In this document: positions 25,340 through 33,826 of the stretch, piece after piece | Position numbering within the stretch: position 1 is the first letter of the stretch | Layout: each line of letters starts with the position of its first letter | Assembly (NCBI GenBank): GCA_003021785.1 | Contig: PXQU01000001.1 | Span: forward strand, 62,001 to 126,000 | From: Halobacteriales archaeon QH_7_65_31 | GTDB lineage: Archaea; Halobacteriota; Halobacteria; Halobacteriales; Haloarculaceae | DNA: 64,000 nt | Direction: 5' to 3' | Program-made: the position numbers and the translations under genes | The notes under the pieces: model-generated | Databases searched by the model: none | Seen by the model: only the letters and a program-made list of their open reading frames with translations | Told to the model about the DNA's origin: nothing

Positions 25340-26221
25340 ATGGACGTACCCTCGCTCGTCGCCGAGAGACTCGACGGCGACACGGTTCGAACGCGCGTCG
25401 ATCTGGGCGGTGACGACGCCGTCTTCGTGACGACCGACCAGACGCTCGTCTACCGCGCCGAAGGGTTACTCTCCGACGAGTCGGTCTCCGCGTACCCACA
25501 CGACGTAGAGCAGCTCGCCCTCGCGACCGGACGCAAGAGCACCTTCGAGCTAACGTACGTCGACACCGCCGGGAAGTTCGCCGTGCCGAGTGATCGCACC
25601 GACACCGTCCTCGCGCCGCTGTTGAAGGGCGTGCTCACGACGACCGACGTGGTCGAGACCGACGAGGAGGTCCGAACGACCTACCGCTTCTCGGAGCTGA
25701 CGCTCGTCGTCACCGACGCGCGGCTGCTCAAACACGTCGGGAACGCGGTGTGGGACAGCGACTTCGAGTCGTACGCGTTCGCGAACGTGACCGATCTCGA
25801 CACCGAGGCGGGCAGCGTCGCGAGCCAGCTCGTGCTCACCGTGGACGGTCGCCCCCAGCGCGTGAAGATACCCTCCGAGGAGACCGACGTCGTCGTCCAC
25901 ACCGTCGAGAGCGCGCTGCTCGCGTACCACGGCGTGGATACCATCGCCGAGCTCGGGACCGGGGAATCGGAATCAGCGCCGGCGTCGGAGCCGGAGACCT
26001 TCGAGGATCAGGATCTCGAAACGCTCGTCGCCGACGCCGAGGAGACGACCATCGACCGTGTCAGCGACGGCGAGACCGAATCGCTCGACGTGTCGAAGGC
26101 GAACGCGCTGACGGAACGGCTGGCCGGGCTGGAGGAGACGATCGAACAGCAGACCGAGCTACTCGAACAGCAACAGGAGACGATTGAGACGCTGGTGGAG
26201 GAACTGCGTCGCGGCCGCTGA
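25340..26221 (+). CDS. Conserved haloarchaeal protein with C-terminal coiled coil
   Basis: The 293-residue soluble protein starts MDVPSLVAERLDGDTVRTRV. It has a beta-rich N-terminal domain resembling duplicated PH-like modules (VFVTTDQTLVYRAEG and LVVTDARLLKHVG), an acidic linker and a C-terminal coiled coil (LAGLEETIEQQTELLEQQQE). I chose the ATG at 25340 over 25085 because of the box A and because the longer ORF crosses the tRNA-Met gene. It is probably a haloarchaeal DUF7115-type protein (tentative). The function is unknown. Confidence 0.75.
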   Translation: MDVPSLVAERLDGDTVRTRVDLGGDDAVFVTTDQTLVYRAEGLLSDESVSAYPHDVEQLALATGRKSTFELTYVDTAGKFAVPSDRTDTVLAPLLKGVLTTTDVVETDEEVRTTYRFSELTLVVTDARLLKHVGNAVWDSDFESYAFANVTDLDTEAGSVASQLVLTVDGRPQRVKIPSEETDVVVHTVESALLAYHGVDTIAELGTGESESAPASEPETFEDQDLETLVADAEETTIDRVSDGETESLDVSKANALTERLAGLEETIEQQTELLEQQQETIETLVEELRRGR

Positions 26222-26242
26222 CACGATTATTGGCACGACACA

Positions 26243-26683
26243 CTACTCCCGACCCGTCACCTTCCGGATACACGAGGAGCCGAACGGACCGTGCTCCCCG
26301 GCATCGAGCTGCATGAAGTAGCCGGTCGAGATGGACGCGCCACACCGCTTGCAGGTGAACTCACCTTCTTTCGTGACGACTTCCGCCTCGAAGGAGAGGA
26401 ACGATGATCGGTTCGGGCGAACGACGCCGTCCTCGCGCTCGATGATACCACGCGTCTCGGCGGTGTCGAGGATCTCGCGCGTGAGGGCCGGATCGGTCGT
26501 GATGGTTTCGAGTCGATCGATTACCTCGGCGAGAGACAGCTCGGCGTGTTCGAGCCGTTCGAGCAGCTGGAGACCGAGTTCGACCGGGTCGCTGTCGTCG
26601 GCGTCGCGCTCGCCGCTCACATCAGATTCAGGCGAGTGGACGACAAAGTGTTTGCCACAGCGGGTGAATCGTCTGACGTGCAT
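26243..26683 (-). CDS. Haloarchaeal zinc-binding conserved protein (DUF5830-like)
   Basis: The 146-residue protein combines a helical N-terminal region (LGLQLLERLEHAELSLAEVIDRLETI) that looks like a winged-helix or helical bundle with a C-terminal zinc-ribbon-like segment (FTCKRCGASISTGYFM, then GPFGSSCIRKV). This matches what I recall as DUF5830. A DNA- or RNA-binding role is possible but unproven. Its start codon is divergent from, and directly abuts, the GTG proposed for the VTT-domain gene. Confidence 0.72.
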   Translation of the reverse strand: MHVRRFTRCGKHFVVHSPESDVSGERDADDSDPVELGLQLLERLEHAELSLAEVIDRLETITTDPALTREILDTAETRGIIEREDGVVRPNRSSFLSFEAEVVTKEGEFTCKRCGASISTGYFMQLDAGEHGPFGSSCIRKVTGRE

Positions 26684-27313
26684 TCGATCGCCCGAAGACA
26701 GCTGGCCGGTGTCGTGACGCTGGCTCTCGTCACCGCTGTCACAACGGTAATCCTCTCACCACAGGCGGTCACGCAGACGGTGGCGGCACTCGCCGACCGT
26801 CCGATGCTGTTTGCCGGCCTGCTCACGGTCGCGTATCTGCTCCGGTTTCTCGCGGCGTGGCCGATCAGCGTGCTATCGGCCGTCGTCGGCTTCACCCTCG
26901 GTGTGCGAGGCGTCCCCGTCGCACTCGCCGGCGCAGTCGTGACCTGCCTCCCGCCGTATCTGCTCGCCGGCCAGTTCGACCGCCGTGGCCCGCTCGGGAC
27001 GCTGGCCGACCACGGCGATCGCTACTTCGATGCAGCCGGTGGATTTCGAGGAGTCGTCGCTGCGCGTCTCGCACCGCTTCCGGCTGACGCGGTCTCGTAC
27101 GCTGCGGGACTATCGAAGGTCACGCTGCCGCTCTACGCACTCGCCACGGCACTCGGTGAACTACCGTGGGTGACGGCGGCTGTACTCGTCGGCGGGAGTG
27201 CAGAGACACTGAGGATAGAGGGTGCGAGCGGCGGTTCGGCGCTCGCAGTCGGAGCGACAGCACTCGCGACACTGCTCCTCGCCGAACCGGCCTACCGCGT
27301 CCTCAGAGCGTGA
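26678..27313 (+). CDS. VTT/SNARE-associated (TVP38/TMEM64-like) membrane protein
   Basis: The 211-residue protein has about six hydrophobic helices and the VTT/DedA-type core: a glycine-rich entry helix (SVLSAVVGFTLGVRGVPVALAG) and a R-x-x-P region (AARLAPLPADAVSYAAGLSKV). Relatives act in lipid scrambling or membrane homeostasis. I chose GTG 26678 because the 26546 start would run antisense through the DUF5830-like gene. Start codons of the two divergent genes abut (GTG|CAT), so both mRNAs must start near or before this point. Confidence 0.75.
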   Translation: MHSIARRQLAGVVTLALVTAVTTVILSPQAVTQTVAALADRPMLFAGLLTVAYLLRFLAAWPISVLSAVVGFTLGVRGVPVALAGAVVTCLPPYLLAGQFDRRGPLGTLADHGDRYFDAAGGFRGVVAARLAPLPADAVSYAAGLSKVTLPLYALATALGELPWVTAAVLVGGSAETLRIEGASGGSALAVGATALATLLLAEPAYRVLRA

Positions 27314-27419
27314 ACGGGTCCGAGCAGTCGGTGACGACGCCGTGGTTCGGACAGACGTACTTGCAGTGGCGCTTGAACAGTGCGGCGGTACAGCGCGGAC
27401 ACGCCGGCGGCTCGGACAT
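27303..27419 (-). CDS. 38-residue zinc-finger protein
   Basis: This gene is too short for the ORF track. The minus strand encodes 38 residues starting MSEPPACPRC and ending CSDPFTL. It has a CPRC knuckle at residues 7-10, an H-C-x3-C group (18-23), then a His at 26 and a Cys at 32. This matches the very small haloarchaeal zinc-finger proteins (HVO_2523-like, from memory). It overlaps the convergent VTT gene by 11 bp. Small zinc fingers of this kind have been linked to regulation and biofilm or swarming phenotypes in Haloferax, but this one's role is unknown. Confidence 0.75.
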   Translation of the reverse strand: MSEPPACPRCTAALFKRHCKYVCPNHGVVTDCSDPFTL

Positions 27420-27538
27420 AGCTTCGATCACGGCCCGACGGGCATCAATCCTCGCGTGTGGGTGATCCGCTACGCACAGTCACAGACGTTGCGCGTCGCC
27501 TCACTCATGGAAGGTCCTCAGCGGTCGTGAGCGAGCGA

Positions 27539-27553
27539 ATATAAAGATAAAGC
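27539..27553 (-). terminator. T-rich terminator of the RNR gene
   Basis: On the minus strand, CTTTATCTTTATATT lies 13-27 bp after the RNR stop codon. T-rich tracts such as this terminate archaeal transcription. The rest of 27420-27565 has no gene. Confidence 0.5.
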
Positions 27554-27565
27554 GCGGCCGTCAGT

Positions 27566-30500
27566 TCAGCATTCGGACCAGCCGCATGATTGACACGTCT
27601 TACAGCCCTCGTTCATCGCCAGCGACAGCCCACCGCACTCCGGACACTCGGGCGACTCGCCGGCCGCGAGCAGCGAGTCGGTCGCGTCGTCGGTGGACGC
27701 GGCTGACTCATCGAGCGTGCTCGCGCCGCCGTCCGTCTCGGTCGGCGGCGCGTCGTCTGTCTCGCGGTTCGGGTCCGTCTCCGTCGCCGTCTCGGAGAGC
27801 CGCTGCTGTTTCGGATACGGCTTGTCGATGTCGTCGTCGAGATACCGCTGGAGCGCCGTTCCGATGGCGTCGGGGATGGAGTTCACCTGCTCGCCCTTGT
27901 CCCAAGCGACCTTCGGCGAGCGGATCCCGCGCAGCTCGCTCGCGATCTCGTCGGGTGCGACACCGCTTCGCAGCGCCGTCGAGATGGTCTTCGCGAGCGC
28001 CTCGGTGAAGCTCGCCGTGAACCCACCGGAGTTGCCGATGGTCGCGAACAGCTCGAACGGCCGCTCGCGCTCGGTGTCCTCGTTGATGGTGACGTAGAGC
28101 TTCCCGTAGCCGGTGTCGATGCGCTGGGTCACGCCGTGGAGCAGGTCCGGACGGGTCTGCTTTTCGGCGTAGGCGTGCGTCTCGAAGCTGAACAGCTCCT
28201 CGGGATCGGTCTCCAGTGCCGCCGTGACCTCCTCGTGGCTGAGGAACTCGTCCAGTCCGCCGAAGACCGCTTCGATGCGGTCTGCGAGCACCGGTGCGGC
28301 CTCCTCCGGATCCATGTCCTCGGAGAACTCCGTGTTGTCGGCGCGCGTGGTGAGCACCTGTTTCGAGCGCGTGCCGTCGCGGTAGACGGTGACGCCCTTC
28401 CCGCCGTTCTCGTAGATGTAGCGGAACACCTCGTCCATGTCCTCCGGGGTCGCGGAGTTCGGGAAGTTACACGTCTTCGAGATGGCCGAATCGACGCCCA
28501 CCTGACAGGCGCACTGCACGGCCGCGTGCTCGATCCCCGAGAGGTCGGAGGTGACGACGAACAGCTCACCGATGGCGTTCGGGACGGTGTCGAGTCCCTC
28601 GACGCCGTCGAAGGCGTTCGTCGCCATCTGCTCTTGTGCCTCCTGCTTGACGGCCTCGACGTCGATATCGTTGGCCTCCAGCGTGCGCAGGAAGTAGTCG
28701 TCGAACTCGACGAGCATCTCGTCACCCTGCACGTCGTCGGAGACGTTCTTGTAGTAGGCGACGTTGTAGATCGGCTCACAGCCGCCCGTCGTATTGCCGA
28801 CCATGCTCGTCGTGCCGGTCGGCGCGATGGTCGTCGTGTTGTGGTTGCGGATCGGGTAGCCGTCCGCCCAGTCGTCGGCCGACTCGCCGGTCTGGTTCTC
28901 GAACCACTCGCGGTACTCGGTCGGGTTCGCGTACTTCGAGTCGTCCCAGTCGTGGAAGGAGCCGCGCTCGGCCGCGAGTTCGTGCGAGGCGGCCTTCGAG
29001 CCGTGATTGATGCGCTGCATGACCTGCCGGGCGACCTCGTTCCCTTCGTCGCTTCCGTAGGGGATACCCAGCTGGACGTACAGCTGTGCGAGCCCCATCA
29101 CGCCCAGCCCGATCTTCCGCATCTCCCGGACCTTCTGTTCGATCTTCTCGACCGGGAAGTCCGACATCGTGACGACGTTCTCCAAGAACCGGGTCCCGGT
29201 CTCGATGCGCTGATCGAACTCCTCGGTGTCGAGCGCCTCCGTCAGGAACCGCTCGACGCCGGCTTCGAGGGTGTCGAACTCGTTGTTCTGTGACCAGACA
29301 CGCCAGTCAGGTGCGCCCTCCGCCGCGAGCGTCGAGAGGTTGATGTGGCCGAGATTGCAGGCCTCGTACTCTTCGAGCGGCTGTTCACCACAGTTGTGAA
29401 CGTTAATTGACACACCACCGGACTGGCTCACAAAGAAGTTGTGGGTCTCGTTGACCGACAGATCGTACACGTCCTCGTTGCCGTCAGGTTCGACGACTGC
29501 AACCGTCTCGGTCGTCGTTTCCGTAAGCGACCCGTGTGAAGTTGCAACCGGCTTCGAAGCTGCAACGATTTCCTCGCCAGTCGAGAGTGTCCCGGCTTCG
29601 ACCCAACCACCGTCACTACTTCTGATCTTGTGGTCTGGCGTCGCTCGGATACTGACCCCTGATTCGGTGGTGATACGAAGGATGTCAGCGTCGGATTTCG
29701 TCATGAACGCGTCAGCAGACCGAGTCACGATATCGCCGTCATCGAGAGTCTGCACGGTAACTGACTCACTGTCAGCGGCTAACTCGCGAATCGGCTGTGT
29801 CGTTCCGTCTTCGAGTCGAACCTCAGAATCACCGGTGACACACGGGTTCGTCGCGAGAATCTGGTGGTCCGGATGCTCCTCGACGTCGAAGGAGTGCTCC
29901 TTGTTGATGCGCTCGAGGAAGACGACACCCGGCTCGCCGTTCTCGTGGGAGCCGTCGACGATGCGCTCCCAGATGAGGTTCGGGTCGATCGAGAACGGCT
30001 CGCCGACGGTCACCTCGTCGCCGAGACCGTACCGGGAGTACATCTCCTTGGTCTCCTCGCTGGCGATATGCGGCTCACCCGTGCGCGGGTTCGTGAACGT
30101 GAACTCCTCCTCGGAGTCGAGTGCCTCCATGAAGTCGTCGGTGACGCCGACGGAGATGTTGAAGTTCGAGAGATGCCCCTCGACGGCGTTACGGAGATGT
30201 TTCGGAACCTTGCCGTCGTCGTCGATGAGCCCGCGGGCCTCCTCCAGCGCCTCCGAGAAGGTGGTGTACGTGTAGTCGTCGGGGTCGTTCAGCCGGAGAC
30301 AGTGCGCGAGCGACACGTCCTTGTTCTTCGCGTGGATGAACTCGATGACGTCCGGATGCGAGATGCGCATGACGCCCATCTGTGCACCGCGGCGCGCGCC
30401 GCCCTGCGCGATCGTCTCGCACATCTGGTCGAACGTACGCATGAACGTGATCGGCCCGGAGGCGATACCGCCCGTCGAGCCGACAGCATCACCGTAGGGA

Positions 30501-31141
30501 CGGAGCTTCCAGAAGGCGTACCCCATGCCGCCGCCGGACTGAAACACCTCGGCGGCCTCCTTTGCCGTCTGGTGGATGTCGGTCAGGTCGTCACCGGGGC
30601 TGTCGACGAAACAGGCCGACAGCTGCTGGAGTTCGTCACCGGCGTTCATCAGCGTCGGCGAGTTCGGGATGAAGGAGAGCTGTTCCATCACCGCTTGGAA
30701 CTCCTCGCGCTTGTCCTGGACGTGTGCGCGAATACCGTCCGGAAGCTCCGGAACGACGGTGTCGTAGGCGAACTTGTTGACGTTGTACACCGAGAGGGTG
30801 GTCTCGGCGTCCTCAGATGCGGTCGTACCAGCACCGAACACCTCGCTGGCGAGTTCGTCACGGCGCGGATGCTCGGGCTTGAGCTGGTCGGGCGTGACAG
30901 TCACCTCGGCGTCGCGCGCGTCGGCCTCGAAGACGGCCTCGGCGAGCGCGATGTTCTTCGCGACGCGGGCGAAGAGGTCCTCTTGGCTCTCGACGAGATC
31001 GCCGTCCTGATTCTGTCGGAGATACCGCGCCGGGAGGATGTTGTGGTAGGCGTTGTCGGTGAGTCGATCTTCGAGCGTCTCACCGCCGGTTCGTTTGATC
31101 GGCAGTTCGATGTCGTTCGCAGAGAGGTTCGTTTTCGACAT
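27566..31141 (-). CDS. nrdJ: Adenosylcobalamin-dependent (class II) ribonucleotide reductase with mini-intein
   Basis: The precursor has 1191 residues. It converts ribonucleotides to deoxyribonucleotides with B12 as radical generator. Visible core motifs are [41 protein letters not shown] and [21 protein letters not shown]. The C-terminus has a zinc-ribbon-like CPECGG...[12 protein letters not shown], expected to carry the redox cysteines. A 150-residue intein (residues 434-583) interrupts it directly before the Cys of NPCGEQPL, so splicing is needed for activity; the mature enzyme would have 1041 residues. I chose the ATG at 31141 ([12 protein letters not shown]). The track start at 31606 is upstream of the likely promoter. 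cobQ in the same window fits the cofactor need. Confidence 0.93.
   Translation of the reverse strand: [1191 protein letters not shown]
29393..29842 (-). other. Mini-intein inside NrdJ (150 residues, no homing endonuclease)
   Basis: The insert begins with Cys1 ([18 protein letters not shown], block A), has the block B motif RATPDHKI with its TxxH-like residues, block F [16 protein letters not shown], and ends in block G SINVHN followed by Cys+1. These are the nucleophiles and the terminal Asn for standard protein splicing. No LAGLIDADG or HNH endonuclease lies between blocks B and F, so it is a minimal intein. Its codon use is less GC-rich than the flanks. Confidence 0.95.
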
Positions 31142-31330
31142 TATCGAGTCCCTGCGTGCGTGGCGTGGATGGTCATGTTCATGTGGAGATTTCGTGGAGT
31201 CGTTCGTGGCGACGCGTGCTTCCGTGGCAGGTCCGACGACACATCTGACGCGGCGGGAGAGCCGCCGAGCGGTGGCCGTCGTTGACACTGCTTGCGGTGG
31301 ATGGACCGCTCCTCGTGTGGAACGCGTGGT

Positions 31331-31344
31331 ACAGTTGCAACTGT
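31331..31344. promoter_or_regulatory. 14-bp palindrome between nrdJ TATA box and transcription start
   Basis: ACAGTTGCAACTGT is a perfect palindrome placed 9 bp downstream of the minus-strand TATA box. It covers the predicted start site region, the position of a typical repressor operator. The cognate regulator is not identifiable. Confidence 0.5.
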
Positions 31345-31352
31345 TCGCCCCA

Positions 31353-31364
31353 CCCATATAAGCG
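31353..31364 (-). promoter_or_regulatory. TATA box of nrdJ
   Basis: On the minus strand CGCTTATATGGG is a strong box A. It lies about 210 bp before the nrdJ ATG, implying a long 5' leader of about 190 nt. The 31142-31491 interval holds this leader, the palindrome at 31331 and, near 31458-31466, a weaker box for the plus-strand gene. I see no other gene in it and no clear B12-box. Confidence 0.65.
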
Positions 31365-31491
31365 TACGCACCACGGAGTGAAACTGATCCGTTCGAGGTG
31401 AAACAAGGGTGCAGTCGTGCGGTTTTTAGCTCGAACGCTACGGTCGCTCGCTCGCCCACAGGTTTTTGCGATGTGACGCTGAGACGTAGGT

Positions 31492-31689
31492 ATGGACCCC
31501 GTGCTTCAAGCGGTACAGGTGATCCCGGAGCTGACCCTCGCCTCGATCGGGACGACGATCGTCGTCGCCCTGCTCGCGATCGTCGTGGCACGGCTCCTCT
31601 TCTCAATCGCGATTCGGCTCGCCGTCGTCGCGGCGATCGCCGCGGGGCTGTTCTGGTACTTCGGGCTGTTCCAGCTGCTCCCGATCTAG
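31492..31689 (+). CDS. Small membrane protein
   Basis: The 65-residue protein is almost entirely hydrophobic, with two to three helices and a short polar head (MDPVLQAVQVIPELTLASIG). It ends WYFGLFQLLPI and overlaps the convergent trpG stop by 4 bp. A T-rich box A-like sequence (AGGTTTTTGC) lies about 30 bp upstream. It is a typical haloarchaeal small membrane hypothetical. Confidence 0.68.
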   Translation: MDPVLQAVQVIPELTLASIGTTIVVALLAIVVARLLFSIAIRLAVVAAIAAGLFWYFGLFQLLPI

Positions 31690-32261
31690 ACCGTCGCGAG
31701 GAAGCTGTCGATGATGTCGTGTCCCGCGCCCGTGAGCACCGACTCGGGGTGAAACTGGACGGCCTCGATCGGGTGTGAGCGGTGGCGAACGCCCATCACG
31801 AGCCGCTCGTCGTCGGCCGTGCGCGCGGTCACGTCGAAACAGTCCGGCACGTCGGTCGCGACGAGCGAGTGATACCGACCGGCCCGGAACCCCTGTTTGA
31901 GGCCGGCGAAGACGCCGCGCTCGTCGTGATCGATCGGGGAGGCCTTCCCGTGGACCGGCTCGGGCGCGCGCCCGACGGTTCCGCCGTACTCGTACACCGC
32001 CGCTTCGAGCCCCAGACAGACGCCGAGCGTCGGGATCTCGGGCGACAGCTCCGTGAGCACGTCGGCGGAAACGCCCACGTCCCGGTCGTGTCTCGGATGG
32101 CCCGGTCCTGGCGAGATGATGAGTCCGTCAGGGTCGTGTTCTCGTACGTCGGCCAGCGAGACGGTGTTTTTCTCCACGGCCACGTCGACGGCGTGTTGGC
32201 TGACGTACTCCACGAGGTTGTACGTGAACGAGTCGTAGTTGTCGACGACGAGTACGGTCAC
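31686..32261 (-). CDS. trpG: Anthranilate synthase component II (glutamine amidotransferase)
   Basis: The 191-residue class I glutamine amidotransferase starts MTVLVVDNYDSFTYNLVEYV. It has the oxyanion region IISPGPGHP, the nucleophile Cys in LGVCLGLEAAVY, and the His-x-Glu in VQFHPESVLT. It supplies ammonia to TrpE for anthranilate synthesis. The residues after GVCLG (LEAAV) differ from the more common HQAI, which is unusual but away from the triad. It is the last gene of trpDFEG, with a 4-bp overlap with trpE. Confidence 0.93.
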   Translation of the reverse strand: MTVLVVDNYDSFTYNLVEYVSQHAVDVAVEKNTVSLADVREHDPDGLIISPGPGHPRHDRDVGVSADVLTELSPEIPTLGVCLGLEAAVYEYGGTVGRAPEPVHGKASPIDHDERGVFAGLKQGFRAGRYHSLVATDVPDCFDVTARTADDERLVMGVRHRSHPIEAVQFHPESVLTGAGHDIIDSFLATV

Positions 32262-33826
32262 GGTTCCTCCGTGATGGCGTCGAGCGCGTCGAGGACGCCC
32301 CCCATCTTCGTCTCCGTCTCCTCGTACTCCCGCGCCGGTTCGGAGTCGGCGACGATACCGGCTCCGGCCTGCACCGTCACCCGGTCCTCGTCGCCGGAGC
32401 TATCGACCGTCGCCGTCCGGATGACGATGGCGAAGTCCGCGTCCCCGGACCACGAGTAGTAGCCGACGCCGCCGCCGTACAGCTCCCTCGGCGTCTGTTC
32501 GAGCTCGTCGATGAGCTCCATCGCGCGTACCTTCGGCGCACCCGAGAGCGTGCCGGCGGGGAACGCCGCCCGCGTCGCGTCGAACGCGTCCGACTCGGCT
32601 GCGAGCGTCCCCGTCACCGTCGACTCGATATGCTGGACGTGGGAGTACTTCAGTACGTTCATGAACTCGTCGACGCGGACGCTCCCCGCCTCGCTCACCC
32701 GGCGCACGTCGTTGCGCGCCAGATCGACGAGCATCGTGTGCTCGGCCCGCTCCTTGCCGTCGGCGAGCATCTCACCGGCGAGGCGACGATCCTCGACGGG
32801 GGAGGAGCCGCGCGGACAGGTCCCGGCGATCGGGTTGGCCGTCACCTCGCTGTCCCGAACGGAGACGAGCGTCTCTGGAGAGGCCCCGACGACGGTCCGA
32901 GCGCCGTAGCCGAGGAGATACATGTACGGCGAGGGGTTCACCTCGCGGAGCGCGCGGTAGAAGCCGAGCGCGTCGAGCTCCCCGCTGCGCTCGCGCGTTC
33001 GCGAGATGACCCCCTGATAGATGTCGCCGTCGAGGACGTGCTCTTTGGCGCGGGCGACGGCTGTCTCGTACGCCGGCTTCGCGCCCGCCGTCTCGTCCGT
33101 CTGCGCGAACCCGTCTGTCTCCGGGGGATCGGCCCGCGAGAGGAGCCGCTCGACCCGCTGAAGCTCCGCGCGAAGCTCGTCGTACACCGCGCCCGCGTCC
33201 TCGGTATCGACGACGGGGGTGCAGATCAGCGAAAGCGTTCCGGCCTCGTCGTCGAAGACGAGCGTCTTCGTGTTGAGGACGAACTGCGCGTCCGGGAACT
33301 CGGTGTCCGGGCGGTCGACGCCGACCTCCGCGAGCCAGAGATCGTACACCGCCTCGTATGAGAGGAAGCCGACCAGCCCGCCGTCGAGATAGCGGCGACC
33401 GCTCTCGGGGAAGTTCCGGCGCGGCAGCTCCGGCAGCGTCGACCGGAGCGTGTCGATACAGTCCCCGCCCGAATCGGGCGTGAGCAGGCCGTCGTACCGG
33501 TCCTCGAAGGTCACTACTTCCGTGTCGTCGGGACCGACCGTGACGACGCCGGCGGGATCGTAGCCGACGAACGAGTAGCGGGCGTGTCTTTCCGTCTCGT
33601 CCGTCGAAAAGGCCCCATCGGGGTCCGAGGACGCGACCTTCCGCGCGGATTCGAGCAGGAACGAGTAGTCCGCGCGGTCGGCGTCGCTGGTTCTGCCGAC
33701 GAGCGCGGCGTACGCCGACAGCGGCTCGATGCCGACACCGAGCGTCGCTTCCAGCCGGACGACGCTCGGCTCACTGCCGGCGAGATCGACGAACGACGCG
33801 CGGTCGGTGTCGAACGACGCGCTCAT
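32258..33826 (-). CDS. trpE: Anthranilate synthase component I
   Basis: The 522-residue chorismate-binding enzyme converts chorismate to anthranilate with TrpG. Family motifs include ANPIAGTCPRGSSPVEDRRL, the substrate loop LVDLARNDVRRVSEAGSV, and the C-terminal FPAGTLSGAPKVRAMELIDELE and GGGVGYYSWSGDADFAIVIRT. The N-terminal domain carries the Leu-glu-rich region where feedback inhibition by tryptophan occurs (LLESARKV rather than the bacterial LLES). It overlaps trpF and trpG by 4 bp each, so translation is probably coupled. Confidence 0.94.
   Translation of the reverse strand: MSASFDTDRASFVDLAGSEPSVVRLEATLGVGIEPLSAYAALVGRTSDADRADYSFLLESARKVASSDPDGAFSTDETERHARYSFVGYDPAGVVTVGPDDTEVVTFEDRYDGLLTPDSGGDCIDTLRSTLPELPRRNFPESGRRYLDGGLVGFLSYEAVYDLWLAEVGVDRPDTEFPDAQFVLNTKTLVFDDEAGTLSLICTPVVDTEDAGAVYDELRAELQRVERLLSRADPPETDGFAQTDETAGAKPAYETAVARAKEHVLDGDIYQGVISRTRERSGELDALGFYRALREVNPSPYMYLLGYGARTVVGASPETLVSVRDSEVTANPIAGTCPRGSSPVEDRRLAGEMLADGKERAEHTMLVDLARNDVRRVSEAGSVRVDEFMNVLKYSHVQHIESTVTGTLAAESDAFDATRAAFPAGTLSGAPKVRAMELIDELEQTPRELYGGGVGYYSWSGDADFAIVIRTATVDSSGDEDRVTVQAGAGIVADSEPAREYEETETKMGGVLDALDAITEEP

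Noticed and set aside
31142-31350. Cobalamin riboswitch in the nrdJ leader
   Set aside because: I looked for a B12-box-like GCCACTG motif and supporting stems and found no convincing match. A covariance search would be needed.
31142-31606. N-terminal extension of NrdJ in the track ORF
   Set aside because: The extension crosses the strong TATA box at 31353 and has no homologous look; the ATG at 31141 gives the family start.
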